From the NCBI RefSeq assembly GCF_021631985.1, contig NZ_CP070225.1:9052001-9116000 (forward strand): 64,000 nucleotides of DNA, in the 5' to 3' direction. The notes below the pieces were generated by a model, which did not search any database, was not told the origin of the DNA, and saw nothing but the letters and a program-made list of their open reading frames with translations. A program made the position numbers and the translations under genes. This document shows positions 13,765 through 24,892 of this stretch, in pieces. The stretch comes from Sandaracinus amylolyticus (GTDB taxonomy: Bacteria; Myxococcota_A; Polyangia; Polyangiales; Sandaracinaceae). How positions within the stretch are numbered: the first letter of the stretch is position 1; every line of letters starts with the position of its first letter.

Positions 13765-16605
13765 TCACACCATCGTGCGCCGCCGCCGTCGCGCCATCGC
13801 GAGCGCGATGAGCAACGCGCCCACGCAGACGAGCCGCGGCGAGCGCGACGTCGTGATCGCGCGGCAGCCACACGAGGGCGTCGGATCCGCGCCAGCGCCG
13901 CCGTCGATCGCCGGCGCAGCATCTGCGAGCACGGGCCCCGCATCACCTGCGCCAGCGTCCGGGTCGCGCGCGCCGGCGTCGCTGCCCGCGTCGAGGTCGA
14001 TCGTGCCCGAATCGAGCTCGATCGCGCCCGCGTCGGCGACGCCGCCGTCTTCCGGCGGAACGCACCCTGGAATCGCGACGACCTCGCACCCCGCCGGCTC
14101 GGTGCACAGGTGCGCCGTGCAGGGATCGCCATCGGCTTCGCACTCGAGCGGGCCCGGCGACACGCACGCGCCTGCCATGCAGCGCTCGATGCCGTTGCAG
14201 ATCGACGTGTCGTCGCAGAACGCACCGTCGGGCTCGCCGCGATCGATCGGGCATGTGGGGCTCGTTCCGCCGCAACGCTCGGCGCGATCGCAGCGCGACA
14301 CCGCGGCGCGGCACACGATGGCGCTCGACTGGAAGCGATCGAAGGGGCACGTGCGGCTCGTGCCGGTGCACGTCTCCTCGATGTCGCAGTCGCCGGCGAC
14401 CGGTCGACAGACCGTGCTCGAAGGCGCGTTTCGGTCGGTCGGGCAGAAGGCGCTGGCTCCGGTGCAGACCTCGACCGCATCACACGCGCCGTTGGCCTCG
14501 CGGCAGATCGTCCCCGCGGGCGTGAAGCCGGTGTCGGGCGGGCACTCGAACGAAGTTCCATCGCAGTGCTCGGCGGGCTCGCACTCGGCTCCGGGGCGGC
14601 ACGTGACCTCGGGGCCGAACACCGTGCATACGCCGTCGGCGACCGCGCCGTCAGCCACGCTGCACGCCGAGCAGTCGGTGCTCGACCCGCCGCAGTCGCG
14701 ATCGCAGCACACCTGGTCCACACAGTGGCCGCTGTCGCAATCGAGATCGACGCGACACACCTCGCCGACGTCCACGCCGCGCCGGAACGTCGCTTCGACG
14801 TCGACGTCTCCCGTGCCGACGACGATGGTGCACGCATCGGTCGCCCCTGCGCATGCGCCGCCCCAGCTCGCCAGCTCCCAGCCGATCTGTCCCTGCGCGG
14901 TCAGCGTCAGCGTCGTTCCGGGCGGATAGGCCCACTCGCACGTGAGCCCGCAATAGAGGTAGGGGACGTCCGCGACGATCGAGCCCTCACCCTCGATCAC
15001 TCGCGCGCGGACCTGCGGCCCCTGCGCGAGATCGTGCACGAAGGCGGCGCCGCGCTCCGCGCGATCGGCCCACCGCCGGTTCGGATCGCCGACGATCAGC
15101 GTCGTCCCGGCGAGGTCGATCGCGGCCCCGAAGTACGTGTCGTCGATCGGTCCCGCTTGGTCGAACGCGGCGTTCGCTTGGCGCCAGGTGGACCCATCGT
15201 GCTCCCAGATCATCACCGCGCCCTCGCCGCCGATCGCGAGGATGTTCCCCTCGATCTCGAGCCGGCCGCCGACGGCATCGCGGTCACCGCCGCCGCGATC
15301 GAGCAGCAGCTCGCGCGGCCACGCGCCGCTCGCGAACCGATGGACGTGCACGCGTCCGACATCGGGCGCCGTGCCCCAGCCGGGGATCGCACGATCGAAG
15401 CCCGGCTCGCCGATCGCGATGACGTCGCTCTCGACCGCCACGCCGGCGCCGAAGTACCAGTTCGCGCTCGTCCCCGAGATCGCCGCCGTCTCGCTCCACG
15501 CGGAGACCGAGCGCGTGTAGACGAAGACGCGCCCCGCGCGCTCGCGCCCCCCGATCGTGGTGCCGGGCGCACCGATCACGAGGGTGTCTCCGTCGAGGTC
15601 GAGCGCGCTGCCGAACGACGTCGCCGCGACCGCCGCGAACCGTGCTTCCTCGGTCCACGCGGCGTCGCTCCGACGGAACACGTGAACGGCGGCGACGGTC
15701 GTGCCGGTCTCGTCGCGCTCCTCGGTGCCGAGCGCGATCGTGTCGCCGTCGAAGGCGAGCGCGCGCAGCGTCACGAGCTCGAATGAGGCCGCCGGCACCA
15801 GCACCGCTTCCTCGCGAAACGCATCGCCGTCCGCGACGTACACCACGGCCGCGTCCGCGGGGCCTGCGCTCGCGGCGACGATGCGCGTGCCATCCGTGGC
15901 GACGATGCGCCCGAAGAGGCTCGCGCCGACGCCCGCGGGCCGGCGCAGCGTGGGCCCCTCGACGAAGCTCGGGCCCGCGCGACGGAAGACGACCACGCCT
16001 CCCTGCGCGAGCGCCGCAGTCGCGGGAGCGTACGGCGCACCCACCACCGCGAGATCGCGGGTGCCGGCCACGCTGTATGCGACGTTGGGCGACTCGATGG
16101 CGGGAAGGAGGACGTGCTCGGTCGCGGTGTAGAGGGGATCGATCACGAGCGGATACTCCGCGTCGCGATCGTCGACGACGATCTCGAGCGCTCCTTCGTG
16201 GAGGACGAACGAGGTCGGAAGGCGTTCGCCCCGCGCGTCGATGGTCGCGAGCTCGGCGACGTGCATCCGCACGACTCCGTGTCGATCGACGAGGAGCGCG
16301 CGATCGGGACCCTCGAGCCGCGGAGAGAGCTCGCCTCGGATCTCGAGCCTGACTCGCAGAGGGTGCTCGCTCGCAGGGTGTGGCACGTCGAAGCCCTGCT
16401 CGAGGCCGCGAGCGGTCGCGCGCCACCACTCGACCACCGGTGTGCCGTCGAGCGTGCTCGCGTGGATCGCGATGCGCTGACCCGCGCGTGTCTCGATGTG
16501 CGTCGATCCCGCGCTGCGCAGCGCGTCCAAACCGGGTGCCGAGAGCGCTGGCTGGGAGCTCGCACAGCCAGCGACAACGAACGCGACGAGCCACGATGTC
16601 CGCAT
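13765..16605 (-). CDS. Surface protein with lipobox, beta-propeller, Cys-rich region and MYXO-CTERM-like tail
   Basis: 946 residues. N-terminus MRTSWLVAFVVAGC gives a lipobox (Cys 14). Residues about 165-480 are FG-GAP/WD-like repeats (DLAVVGAPYAPATAAL; DTLVIGAPGTT; DVIAIGEPGFDRA). About 560-620 is a bacterial repeat-like beta segment (GTTLTLTAQGQIGWELASWGG). About 620-850 is disintegrin-like Cys-rich sequence (CRVDLDCDSGHCVDQVCCD; CDGTSFECPPDTGF). After an Asp/Ala/Gly linker it ends with CGCR, one hydrophobic helix and ARRRRRTMV, the MYXO-CTERM layout. Having both an N-terminal lipobox and a C-terminal sorting tail is unusual. ATG 16605 is chosen because the signal peptide starts there. Confidence 0.85.
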   Translation of the reverse strand: MRTSWLVAFVVAGCASSQPALSAPGLDALRSAGSTHIETRAGQRIAIHASTLDGTPVVEWWRATARGLEQGFDVPHPASEHPLRVRLEIRGELSPRLEGPDRALLVDRHGVVRMHVAELATIDARGERLPTSFVLHEGALEIVVDDRDAEYPLVIDPLYTATEHVLLPAIESPNVAYSVAGTRDLAVVGAPYAPATAALAQGGVVVFRRAGPSFVEGPTLRRPAGVGASLFGRIVATDGTRIVAASAGPADAAVVYVADGDAFREEAVLVPAASFELVTLRALAFDGDTIALGTEERDETGTTVAAVHVFRRSDAAWTEEARFAAVAATSFGSALDLDGDTLVIGAPGTTIGGRERAGRVFVYTRSVSAWSETAAISGTSANWYFGAGVAVESDVIAIGEPGFDRAIPGWGTAPDVGRVHVHRFASGAWPRELLLDRGGGDRDAVGGRLEIEGNILAIGGEGAVMIWEHDGSTWRQANAAFDQAGPIDDTYFGAAIDLAGTTLIVGDPNRRWADRAERGAAFVHDLAQGPQVRARVIEGEGSIVADVPYLYCGLTCEWAYPPGTTLTLTAQGQIGWELASWGGACAGATDACTIVVGTGDVDVEATFRRGVDVGEVCRVDLDCDSGHCVDQVCCDRDCGGSSTDCSACSVADGAVADGVCTVFGPEVTCRPGAECEPAEHCDGTSFECPPDTGFTPAGTICREANGACDAVEVCTGASAFCPTDRNAPSSTVCRPVAGDCDIEETCTGTSRTCPFDRFQSSAIVCRAAVSRCDRAERCGGTSPTCPIDRGEPDGAFCDDTSICNGIERCMAGACVSPGPLECEADGDPCTAHLCTEPAGCEVVAIPGCVPPEDGGVADAGAIELDSGTIDLDAGSDAGARDPDAGAGDAGPVLADAAPAIDGGAGADPTPSCGCRAITTSRSPRLVCVGALLIALAMARRRRRTMV

Positions 16606-16668
16606 GGGCGTGATGGTACCGGAGCTGCGTCCTCGCGGGCGCGGGACGCGTGATAGGGTGCGCGCCCG

Positions 16669-17541
16669 ATGAGCAAGGTGCTGGACGAGCTGGTGAAGCT
16701 CCTCGCGCTCGAGAAGATCGAGGAGAACCTCTTCCGCGGGCAGAGCCAGGATCTCGGCTGGGGCCGCGTGTTCGGCGGGCAGGTGCTCGGACAAGCGCTC
16801 TCCGCGGCGCTGCAGACCGTGCCCCAGGATCGCGCGGCGCACTCGCTGCACGCCTATTTCCTGCGCCCCGGCGACGTCTCCAAGCCGATCGTCTACGACG
16901 TCGATCGCATCCGCGACGGCAGCTCGTTCACCACGCGCCGCGTGGTCGCGATCCAGAACGGCCAGCCGATCCTGAACCTCCAGGCGTCGTTCCAGATCGT
17001 CGAAGACGGCTTCGCGCACCAGGACGCGATGCCCGAGGCGCCGCCGCCCGAGTCGCTGAAGACCGAGCAGGAGCGCATCGCGAGCTATGCCGGTCGCCTG
17101 CCGCGCGGGCTGCGCGAGCGTGCGGTCGCGGAGCGCCCGTTCGAGCTGCGCCCGGTCGACGAGGCCGAGGATCCCTTCGTGCCCGCGCCGCGCCCGCCCA
17201 CCCGCATGGTGTGGCTCAAGACGGTCGGGAAGCTGCCCGACGATCGCGCGCTGCATCGGTATCTGCTCGCCTACGCGTCGGACTACTCGTTCGTCACGAC
17301 CTCGCTGCGTCCTCACGGCGTCACGTGGCTCACCCCGGGCATGCAGGTCGCGTCGGTGGATCACGTGATGTGGTTCCACCAGGACTTCCGGGTCGACGAC
17401 TGGCTGCTCCACGTGATCGACAGCCCGGCCGCGCACGGCGCGCGCGGGCTGGTGCGCGGGCGCGTGTTCACGCGGGACGGACGCCTCGTCGCGTCGACCG
17501 CGCAGGAAGGTCTGATCCGCCTGCGCCCGCAGCAGCCGTGA
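16669..17541 (+). CDS. tesB: Acyl-CoA thioesterase II
   Basis: 290 residues, the normal TesB length. Double hotdog fold: first half LFRGQSQDLGWGRVFGGQVLGQAL, AHSLHAYFLRPGD, PIVYDVDRIRDGSSFTTRRVVAIQNG; second half HRYLLAYASDYSFV, SVDHVMWFHQDFRVDDWLL, STAQEGLIR. The Asp in ASDYSF and the Gln in AQEG match the catalytic Asp and Gln of Escherichia coli TesB. Hydrolyses medium and long acyl-CoA to free acid and CoA in the cytoplasm. Divergent from the large surface protein, 63 bp between starts. Confidence 0.93.
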   Translation: MSKVLDELVKLLALEKIEENLFRGQSQDLGWGRVFGGQVLGQALSAALQTVPQDRAAHSLHAYFLRPGDVSKPIVYDVDRIRDGSSFTTRRVVAIQNGQPILNLQASFQIVEDGFAHQDAMPEAPPPESLKTEQERIASYAGRLPRGLRERAVAERPFELRPVDEAEDPFVPAPRPPTRMVWLKTVGKLPDDRALHRYLLAYASDYSFVTTSLRPHGVTWLTPGMQVASVDHVMWFHQDFRVDDWLLHVIDSPAAHGARGLVRGRVFTRDGRLVASTAQEGLIRLRPQQP

Positions 17542-17599
17542 GACCTCGTGTGATCTCGCTTGCAGGCGAACGGGCGTTCACCTATCCACGTCGGCCGCT

Positions 17600-18355
17600 A
17601 TGGATGCCACCGACGAGAGCAGCGAGACGCCGAAGCGCAGCAAGCGCGCGGTGAAGGCCGAGACGACGAGCGCGGAGGCGAGCCTCGCGACACCCGTCGA
17701 GACCACCGAGACCGAGACGCCCGCGGCCGAGGCCGCGCCGACCGAGAGCGAGCCGATGGCCGAGGCGGCGCCCAGCGACGCCGAGGCCGCCCCGACGGAC
17801 GAGGCCGCATCGACCGAGACGCCGGCCGCCGAGAGCGCGTCGTCGCCCGGCACCGTCGCGGCCGAGCCGATCTCGGATCGCCGCCGCCTCCAGGCCGAGC
17901 TCGACGCGCTCGAGAAGAAGCAGGCCGAGCTGCGCCGCGCGATCACGATCGCCGATCACCCCGAGCTCGCCGACGCCGTCCGCGTCGTCGAGGGCCGGGT
18001 GTACGCCGTCACGCGCGCCGAGGCGAAGATGGCGCAGGGCCTGTCGAAGGGCGAAGAGCGCCGCCGCGAGACGCTCGAGAAGAAGCTCGCCGCCGCGCGC
18101 GCCAAGCGCGACGAGATCGACGGGCAGATCGCGGAGCTCGAGCGCGAGCTCGCCCCGCTCGGCGAGGAGCGCATGCGCGCGTTCGAGCAGGAGCGCCGCG
18201 GTGCGCTCGAGGCGCTCGTGTCGGTGCTCGGCACCCACGACGCCGCGTTCGCGGCCGCGGGAATCGACATCGCGGCGCTGGTGCCCGACCTCGCGCGCTG
18301 GACGCCCGAGCTGCGCACCGTCGCCGAAGAGATCGTGGCGCGCGGTAAGTCGTGA
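17600..18355 (+). CDS. Coiled-coil protein with Ala/Glu/Thr-rich N-terminus
   Basis: 251 residues. Residues 1-90 are disordered, rich in Ala, Glu, Thr, Ser and Pro. Residues 92-200 are a strong heptad coiled coil (RRRLQAELDALEKKQAELRR; RRRETLEKKLAAARAKRDEIDGQIAELERELAPLGEERMRAFEQE). The C-terminal 50 residues are a separate helical piece (ALVSVLGTHDAAFAAAGIDIAALVPDLARW). Cytoplasmic; no family recognised. Possibly a structural or chromosome-associated protein, but this is only suggested by composition. Confidence 0.65.
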   Translation: MDATDESSETPKRSKRAVKAETTSAEASLATPVETTETETPAAEAAPTESEPMAEAAPSDAEAAPTDEAASTETPAAESASSPGTVAAEPISDRRRLQAELDALEKKQAELRRAITIADHPELADAVRVVEGRVYAVTRAEAKMAQGLSKGEERRRETLEKKLAAARAKRDEIDGQIAELERELAPLGEERMRAFEQERRGALEALVSVLGTHDAAFAAAGIDIAALVPDLARWTPELRTVAEEIVARGKS

Positions 18356-18387
18356 TCAGGGACCGCGCCGGGAGTTAAGCTCGGCGC

Positions 18388-21003
<2,616 letters not shown>

Positions 21004-21085
21004 GCGCAGGTTCGAAATCGGCTCACCCGCTCCGGGCACTCCAGCTGAGCGGGAACCTCTTCGCGCGTGTGGCGTCGGAGTCGGC

Positions 21086-23023
21086 GTGCGACGTCGCGCA
21101 GCCGTGCTCGTGGTGCTCGTCGGGATCGCGTGCTCCTCGCGCGCGGCCGCGCAGACGCTCGACGCGCCCGAGGACGTGCGCGAGGTGACGCACGACGTGC
21201 GCGTGACCTTCACGCAAGGAGTCGCCGAGATCGCGGTGCGCATCGAGCTCGCGCGCGACGGGACGCAGCGCGCCGAGGTCGGCTACGTGCTGCCCTTGGC
21301 TCGAGGGGCCCAGGCGATCTCGCTCGAGGTGTGTCGTCCCGGCGGTGGATGTCGCGCGCTCTCGAGCGCGATCGCGAGCGGCGGGAGGCCCGTCGATCCC
21401 TACGCGATCGCGCTCCACGGTGTGCCGCGGGGACGAACGTCGCGACCCATCGCGCGCGCCTCGTGGCGACCCTCCGGCGTGACGATGCGCGCGGCCCCGG
21501 TCGGTGGCGCCGCGCGCCTCGTGCTCACGGTCCGCTACGCCGCGCCGCTCGCGGTGCGCGGCGGGGTGTCGTCGCTCGTGCTGCCGGCGCGTGATGCCGA
21601 CGCGCGCCTCGCGCCTTCGTCGATCACGCTCGTCGCGCCCGATCACGACACGCTCTCGGTCTCCGGTGGCGCGCCGGGCGAGGACGCGACGATCTCGGCG
21701 CGCATCGCCTCGCCGCTGCGCGTGCTCGCGGACGTCGAGTGCGTCGGCGCGCGCTGCGCGCATGCGCACTTGGTCGAGCCTCGTCGCATCGAGCGTCACG
21801 ACGTGATCCTCGCGATCGACGCGTCGCCCTCGATGCTCGACGTCCCGACCGAGCGCGTCGAAGCGACGCTGCGCGCGCTGCTCGCGGCGCTGCCCGACGG
21901 CTCGCGGGTGCGGGTGATGCGCTTCGCGGCCCGCGCGCGCTGGGACGACGACACGTGGCGCAGCCCCGCCACCCTCGATGCCGCCCACCTCGCGAGCGAG
22001 GCGCCTGGCGCGCTCGGCTCGCGCACCACGTTCGACGCGGCGCTCGCGCTCTCCGCGCTCGACGACGCGACCGCACCGCTCGTCGTGGTCGTGGGCGACG
22101 GATGGCTCGACGGCGCCGATCTCGTCGCGCTCGAGTCGCGCGGAGCGCGCGTCGTGATCGCGAACGTGTCCGATGCGCCGTTCGGAGGCGTGACCCTGCG
22201 CGCCGCGAGCGCGACCACCTCGACCATGACGCTCGCGCTCGGCGCTTCGTTCGCGGGGAACGGCATCGACCTCGCGTCGATCGTCGCCGAGCCCACGTCG
22301 CGCGCCCGCCTCGAGCTGCGCGGTGAGCCCGCGATCGATCTCCCGTCCGTGCCCAGCGGCGAGCCGCTCTCGCTCGTCACCACCGGGCGCGCATCGCGTC
22401 TCGTGGTCGGCGCCCGCGCGGTGCGCGCCTCGACGCCGAGCGACGCGCTCCACGCCGTGCTCGCGCCGCAGGGCTCGTTCGACGCGCTCGCGCTCGATCG
22501 CCGCGTGCTCGGCGATGTCGACAAGTGGATGCGCCCGCGCCGGCCTCCGCTCGTGCCGGGCGGCATCGGGGGCGTGCAGTCGTGGATCACCGCGATGCCG
22601 ATCGGCCACGGCCTCTACGCGCGCTGCGCGCGTCCGCCGCGGATCCGCATCCCGCCGCCTGCCCGCATCCGCGCGACCGCGTCCGCCGAGACCCTGCGCC
22701 GGATGGTGCGTGTCCAGCTCGCGCCGCGGGTGCGCGGATGTCTCGCTGCCGCGCGCGCCGGTCGCCCCGACTGGCATGCGCACGTCACGCTCCATCTCTC
22801 GCTGGCGCACCGCGAGGTCCTCGCCGCGCGCGCCTCCGGCGAGAACGTCGATGCGACGCTCGAGTCGTGCATCCTCGCCGGCGTCGACGATCTCCAGGTC
22901 CCGCGCTTCGACGGGCGCATCGACGTCGGCTACCCGTTCCGCGCCGTCGCGATCGCGCGACCCGACGTGCTCCCGCTCGACCCCGAGACCTCGTCGCTGG
23001 TCGACGCGCTCCTCACCCCGTGA
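21086..23023 (+). CDS. Secreted protein with VIT-like, vWA and AgmX/PglI-type C-terminal domains
   Basis: 645 residues from GTG 21086 (GGAG 5 bp upstream). A signal peptide begins VRRRAAVLVVLVGIACSSRAAA. Residues 35-230 are beta-rich, like the VIT domain that precedes vWA domains (VRVTFTQGVAEIAVRIELARDG). The vWA domain has a full MIDAS motif (LAIDASPSML, Asp 245). The last 90 residues match the AgmX/PglI C-terminal pattern of myxobacteria: a VRGCLAAAR segment, a central DG-like turn and SCILAGVDDLQVPRF. AgmX/PglI proteins belong to gliding-motility machinery, but this domain is widely shared. Ends 11 bp inside the convergent V4R cassette. Confidence 0.75.
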   Translation: MRRRAAVLVVLVGIACSSRAAAQTLDAPEDVREVTHDVRVTFTQGVAEIAVRIELARDGTQRAEVGYVLPLARGAQAISLEVCRPGGGCRALSSAIASGGRPVDPYAIALHGVPRGRTSRPIARASWRPSGVTMRAAPVGGAARLVLTVRYAAPLAVRGGVSSLVLPARDADARLAPSSITLVAPDHDTLSVSGGAPGEDATISARIASPLRVLADVECVGARCAHAHLVEPRRIERHDVILAIDASPSMLDVPTERVEATLRALLAALPDGSRVRVMRFAARARWDDDTWRSPATLDAAHLASEAPGALGSRTTFDAALALSALDDATAPLVVVVGDGWLDGADLVALESRGARVVIANVSDAPFGGVTLRAASATTSTMTLALGASFAGNGIDLASIVAEPTSRARLELRGEPAIDLPSVPSGEPLSLVTTGRASRLVVGARAVRASTPSDALHAVLAPQGSFDALALDRRVLGDVDKWMRPRRPPLVPGGIGGVQSWITAMPIGHGLYARCARPPRIRIPPPARIRATASAETLRRMVRVQLAPRVRGCLAAARAGRPDWHAHVTLHLSLAHREVLAARASGENVDATLESCILAGVDDLQVPRFDGRIDVGYPFRAVAIARPDVLPLDPETSSLVDALLTP

Positions 23024-23345
23024 GCAGCGCGCCCTCGAGCCACTCGCAGAGCGCGAGCACGGCCGCTCGCTGATCGGGCCTCTCGGTCTCCATGCGCGGC
23101 AGCACCGCGATGCGCCCCGACGCCGCGCTCACCGTGATCCGATGCACGTGCGGCACGTCGATCACCCAGAGCAGGTCGTTGCCCGCGAGCGTCGCGCCCT
23201 CGGCCCGCGCGACCATCGCGGCACGCAGCGCGAGCGGCAGCGCGCCCGGCGCACGCACGTCGTAGAGATCACGGCGCGCGCACGAGCGCGTCACCCGGAC
23301 GTCGAGCGCTCCGACCGTGAAGCGATCGAGGAGCTCGCCGCTCAC
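23013..23345 (-). CDS. Unknown protein, last gene of the V4R cassette
   Basis: 110 residues from GTG 23345, which overlaps the stop of the preceding gene as GTGA. Compact alpha/beta layout: FTVGALDVRVTRSCARRDLYDV, a helix ALPLALRAAMVARAEG, LLWVIDVPHVHRITVSAASGRIAVLPRM, then a C-terminal helix DQRAAVLALCEWLEGALLTG. No family recognised. The tight coupling says it works with the V4R proteins. Confidence 0.65.
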   Translation of the reverse strand: MSGELLDRFTVGALDVRVTRSCARRDLYDVRAPGALPLALRAAMVARAEGATLAGNDLLWVIDVPHVHRITVSAASGRIAVLPRMETERPDQRAAVLALCEWLEGALLTG

Positions 23346-23989
23346 CGCGACGGACGGCGCGCGACGATCTCGCAGCGCGCGTCTCCGCGCGCGAGGCACT
23401 TCGTCTCGTCGGCGACGAAGTGATCGCTGCCGCGGAAGAGCCGGCGGTAGTAGTCCTCGTCGAGCGTCGGCCGCTGCGTGATGTCGCCCACGTAGAGCAG
23501 GTTCATCAGCCCCGCGACGCCGCCGGTCGCGAGATAACAGCGCGCGTTCTTCCCGATCGGGTAGTCGCGCACCCAGCCGGTGCACTCGTACGCGTTGTCG
23601 ATCGAGATCCGCAGCTCCTTGCCGGGCGCGAGATCCTCGATGCGCCACACGCCCCAGCCGAACGCGTTGACCACCGCGACCATCCCGCGGATCCAGTCCT
23701 CGCGCGTCTGGATCATCGGCGCGACGACGGCCTCCCACTCGGCCGACTGCATGATCCCGCCGAACGTGTTGAACGCGCAGACGTGGCCCGCCTCGACGAG
23801 CAGCTCGCGCGCGTCCTCCTCGAGCCCGCTGCCCTCGAGATCGCGCGCCACCGCGAACGAGATGCGGTTGTAGTAGTCCGCGAAGTGCTGGGTGAGGTGC
23901 AGCCCGAACGCCGGGATCAGCCCCTCTTCGTTGCCACGGATGCCGAGGCCCGACACCGCCTCGACGATCGTCTTCTCGTCGATCGCCAT
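23342..23989 (-). CDS. V4R-like (4-vinyl reductase fold) protein, longer paralogue
   Basis: 215 residues. The C-terminus (DETKCLARGDARCEIVAR) is the signature end of the V4R fold: Cys, loop, Gly, Cys, strand. The core has conserved aromatic and His residues (LHLTQHFADYYNRISFA; GHVCAFNTFGGIMQSAEWEAV). V4R domains bind small hydrophobic ligands and occur in BchJ and as sensor modules of XylR-like regulators; here there is no attached output domain. It starts 2 bp after the shorter paralogue and runs into the 110-residue gene. Confidence 0.7.
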   Translation of the reverse strand: MAIDEKTIVEAVSGLGIRGNEEGLIPAFGLHLTQHFADYYNRISFAVARDLEGSGLEEDARELLVEAGHVCAFNTFGGIMQSAEWEAVVAPMIQTREDWIRGMVAVVNAFGWGVWRIEDLAPGKELRISIDNAYECTGWVRDYPIGKNARCYLATGGVAGLMNLLYVGDITQRPTLDEDYYRRLFRGSDHFVADETKCLARGDARCEIVARRPSR

Positions 23990-23991
23990 GC

Positions 23992-24504
23992 TCAACGCAC
24001 CTTCAGGAGGATCTCGGTCGCTCCACCCTCGCGCATGCTCGCGCACGCGCGCTGCTCGGCATCGACGCGCTCGGGCGCGAGGCCCGCGGCCGCGGTGAGC
24101 GCGCCGCGGAAGAAGCCGGTCGCGAAGTGATCGACCGGCCGCGTCGAAGGCCCGAACTTCGCGATCCAGCCCACCGCGTAGTGCGAGGGCGAGATGGTCA
24201 CGAGGCCGCCCATCGGCGTCACCTCGCTCACGTCCGCGCGACCGAAGCCGAGCGTCGCGAAGAGGCTCGCCGCGCGCGTCATGCGCGCCGCGAACGTCTC
24301 GCTCGGCGCCTGGGCGAAGAGACGCTCGAGCATGGTGCGCGCCGCTTCGCTCGCCGCGCGTCGCTGGATGCTCACCGCGCGATCGCCGAGGGCGTCCTCG
24401 AGCGAGCGCTGCAGGAACACGTTGTAGTGATGGCAGTGGAAGACGAGGCGCGAGCCTCCGATCACGATGGTGCCGTTCTCGCGATCGAACACCGGCTCGC
24501 TCAT
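23992..24504 (-). CDS. V4R-like protein, shorter paralogue
   Basis: 170 residues. Near the N-terminus it has a His cluster (FHCHHYNVFLQRSLED) and a long helix; the C-terminus (VDAEQRACASMREGGATEILLKV) follows the V4R end pattern but with only the first Cys. The central MGGLVTISPSHYAVGWIAKFG and HFATGFFRGALTAAAG match the spacing of the neighbour's aromatic core, so I infer the two are paralogues that may form a heterodimer. ATG overlaps the upstream 71-residue gene (ATGA). Confidence 0.65.
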   Translation of the reverse strand: MSEPVFDRENGTIVIGGSRLVFHCHHYNVFLQRSLEDALGDRAVSIQRRAASEAARTMLERLFAQAPSETFAARMTRAASLFATLGFGRADVSEVTPMGGLVTISPSHYAVGWIAKFGPSTRPVDHFATGFFRGALTAAAGLAPERVDAEQRACASMREGGATEILLKVR

Positions 24505-24716
24505 CCTCGTCCGCCTCCTCGTCCACCGCTCTCCGAGAGGATCTCCCGGGCGATGCTCTCGGCCAATGCCACCAGCGTCGGGTCGTCCGGCAGCTCGGCG
24601 GCCTGGCGCGAGAGGGGTCGGCCCACCTTCAGATTCAGTCGCGCGAGATCCACGTTCGGGAGTCCCTTCGACTCGGTCCGCACGCGGTCGACGATGGCCT
24701 GCAGTCGTGCCCCCAT
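24501..24716 (-). CDS. Small helical protein, first gene of the V4R cassette
   Basis: 71 residues: an N-terminal helix (GARLQAIVDRVRTE), a short segment VDLARLNLKVGRPL and a second helix TLVALAESIAREILSE, ending in a Gly/Arg tail. No family recognised. There is no Shine-Dalgarno sequence, and a promoter-like -10 element ends 9 bp before the ATG, so the message may be leaderless. Confidence 0.6.
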   Translation of the reverse strand: MGARLQAIVDRVRTESKGLPNVDLARLNLKVGRPLSRQAAELPDDPTLVALAESIAREILSESGGRGGGRG

Positions 24717-24725
24717 GCGAGGATC

Positions 24726-24755
24726 AGTATCGATAGTTCAGTCTCAGACCGTCAA
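24726..24755 (-). promoter_or_regulatory. Predicted promoter of the V4R cassette (near-leaderless)
   Basis: On the minus strand TTGACG (24755-24750), an 18-bp spacer and GATACT (24731-24726), matching sigma-70 consensus at 5/6 and 4/6. Transcription would start about 3 bp before ATG 24716, in an unusually AT-rich stretch for this genome. An inverted repeat CAGTCTC/GAGACTG (24739-24745 and 24767-24773) flanks the -35. Confidence 0.5.
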
Positions 24756-24892
24756 CAGATTCTTTCGAGACTGTTTCGTGACCGTCGCGTCCACACCTGT
24801 CCGCACCTACGCCGCCATGCGCGCCTTTCTCGAATGACTGCGGGCACTTGTCGATCGTCGACGCGCGAGGGCGCGCGTGCGAGCTTCGCGTG

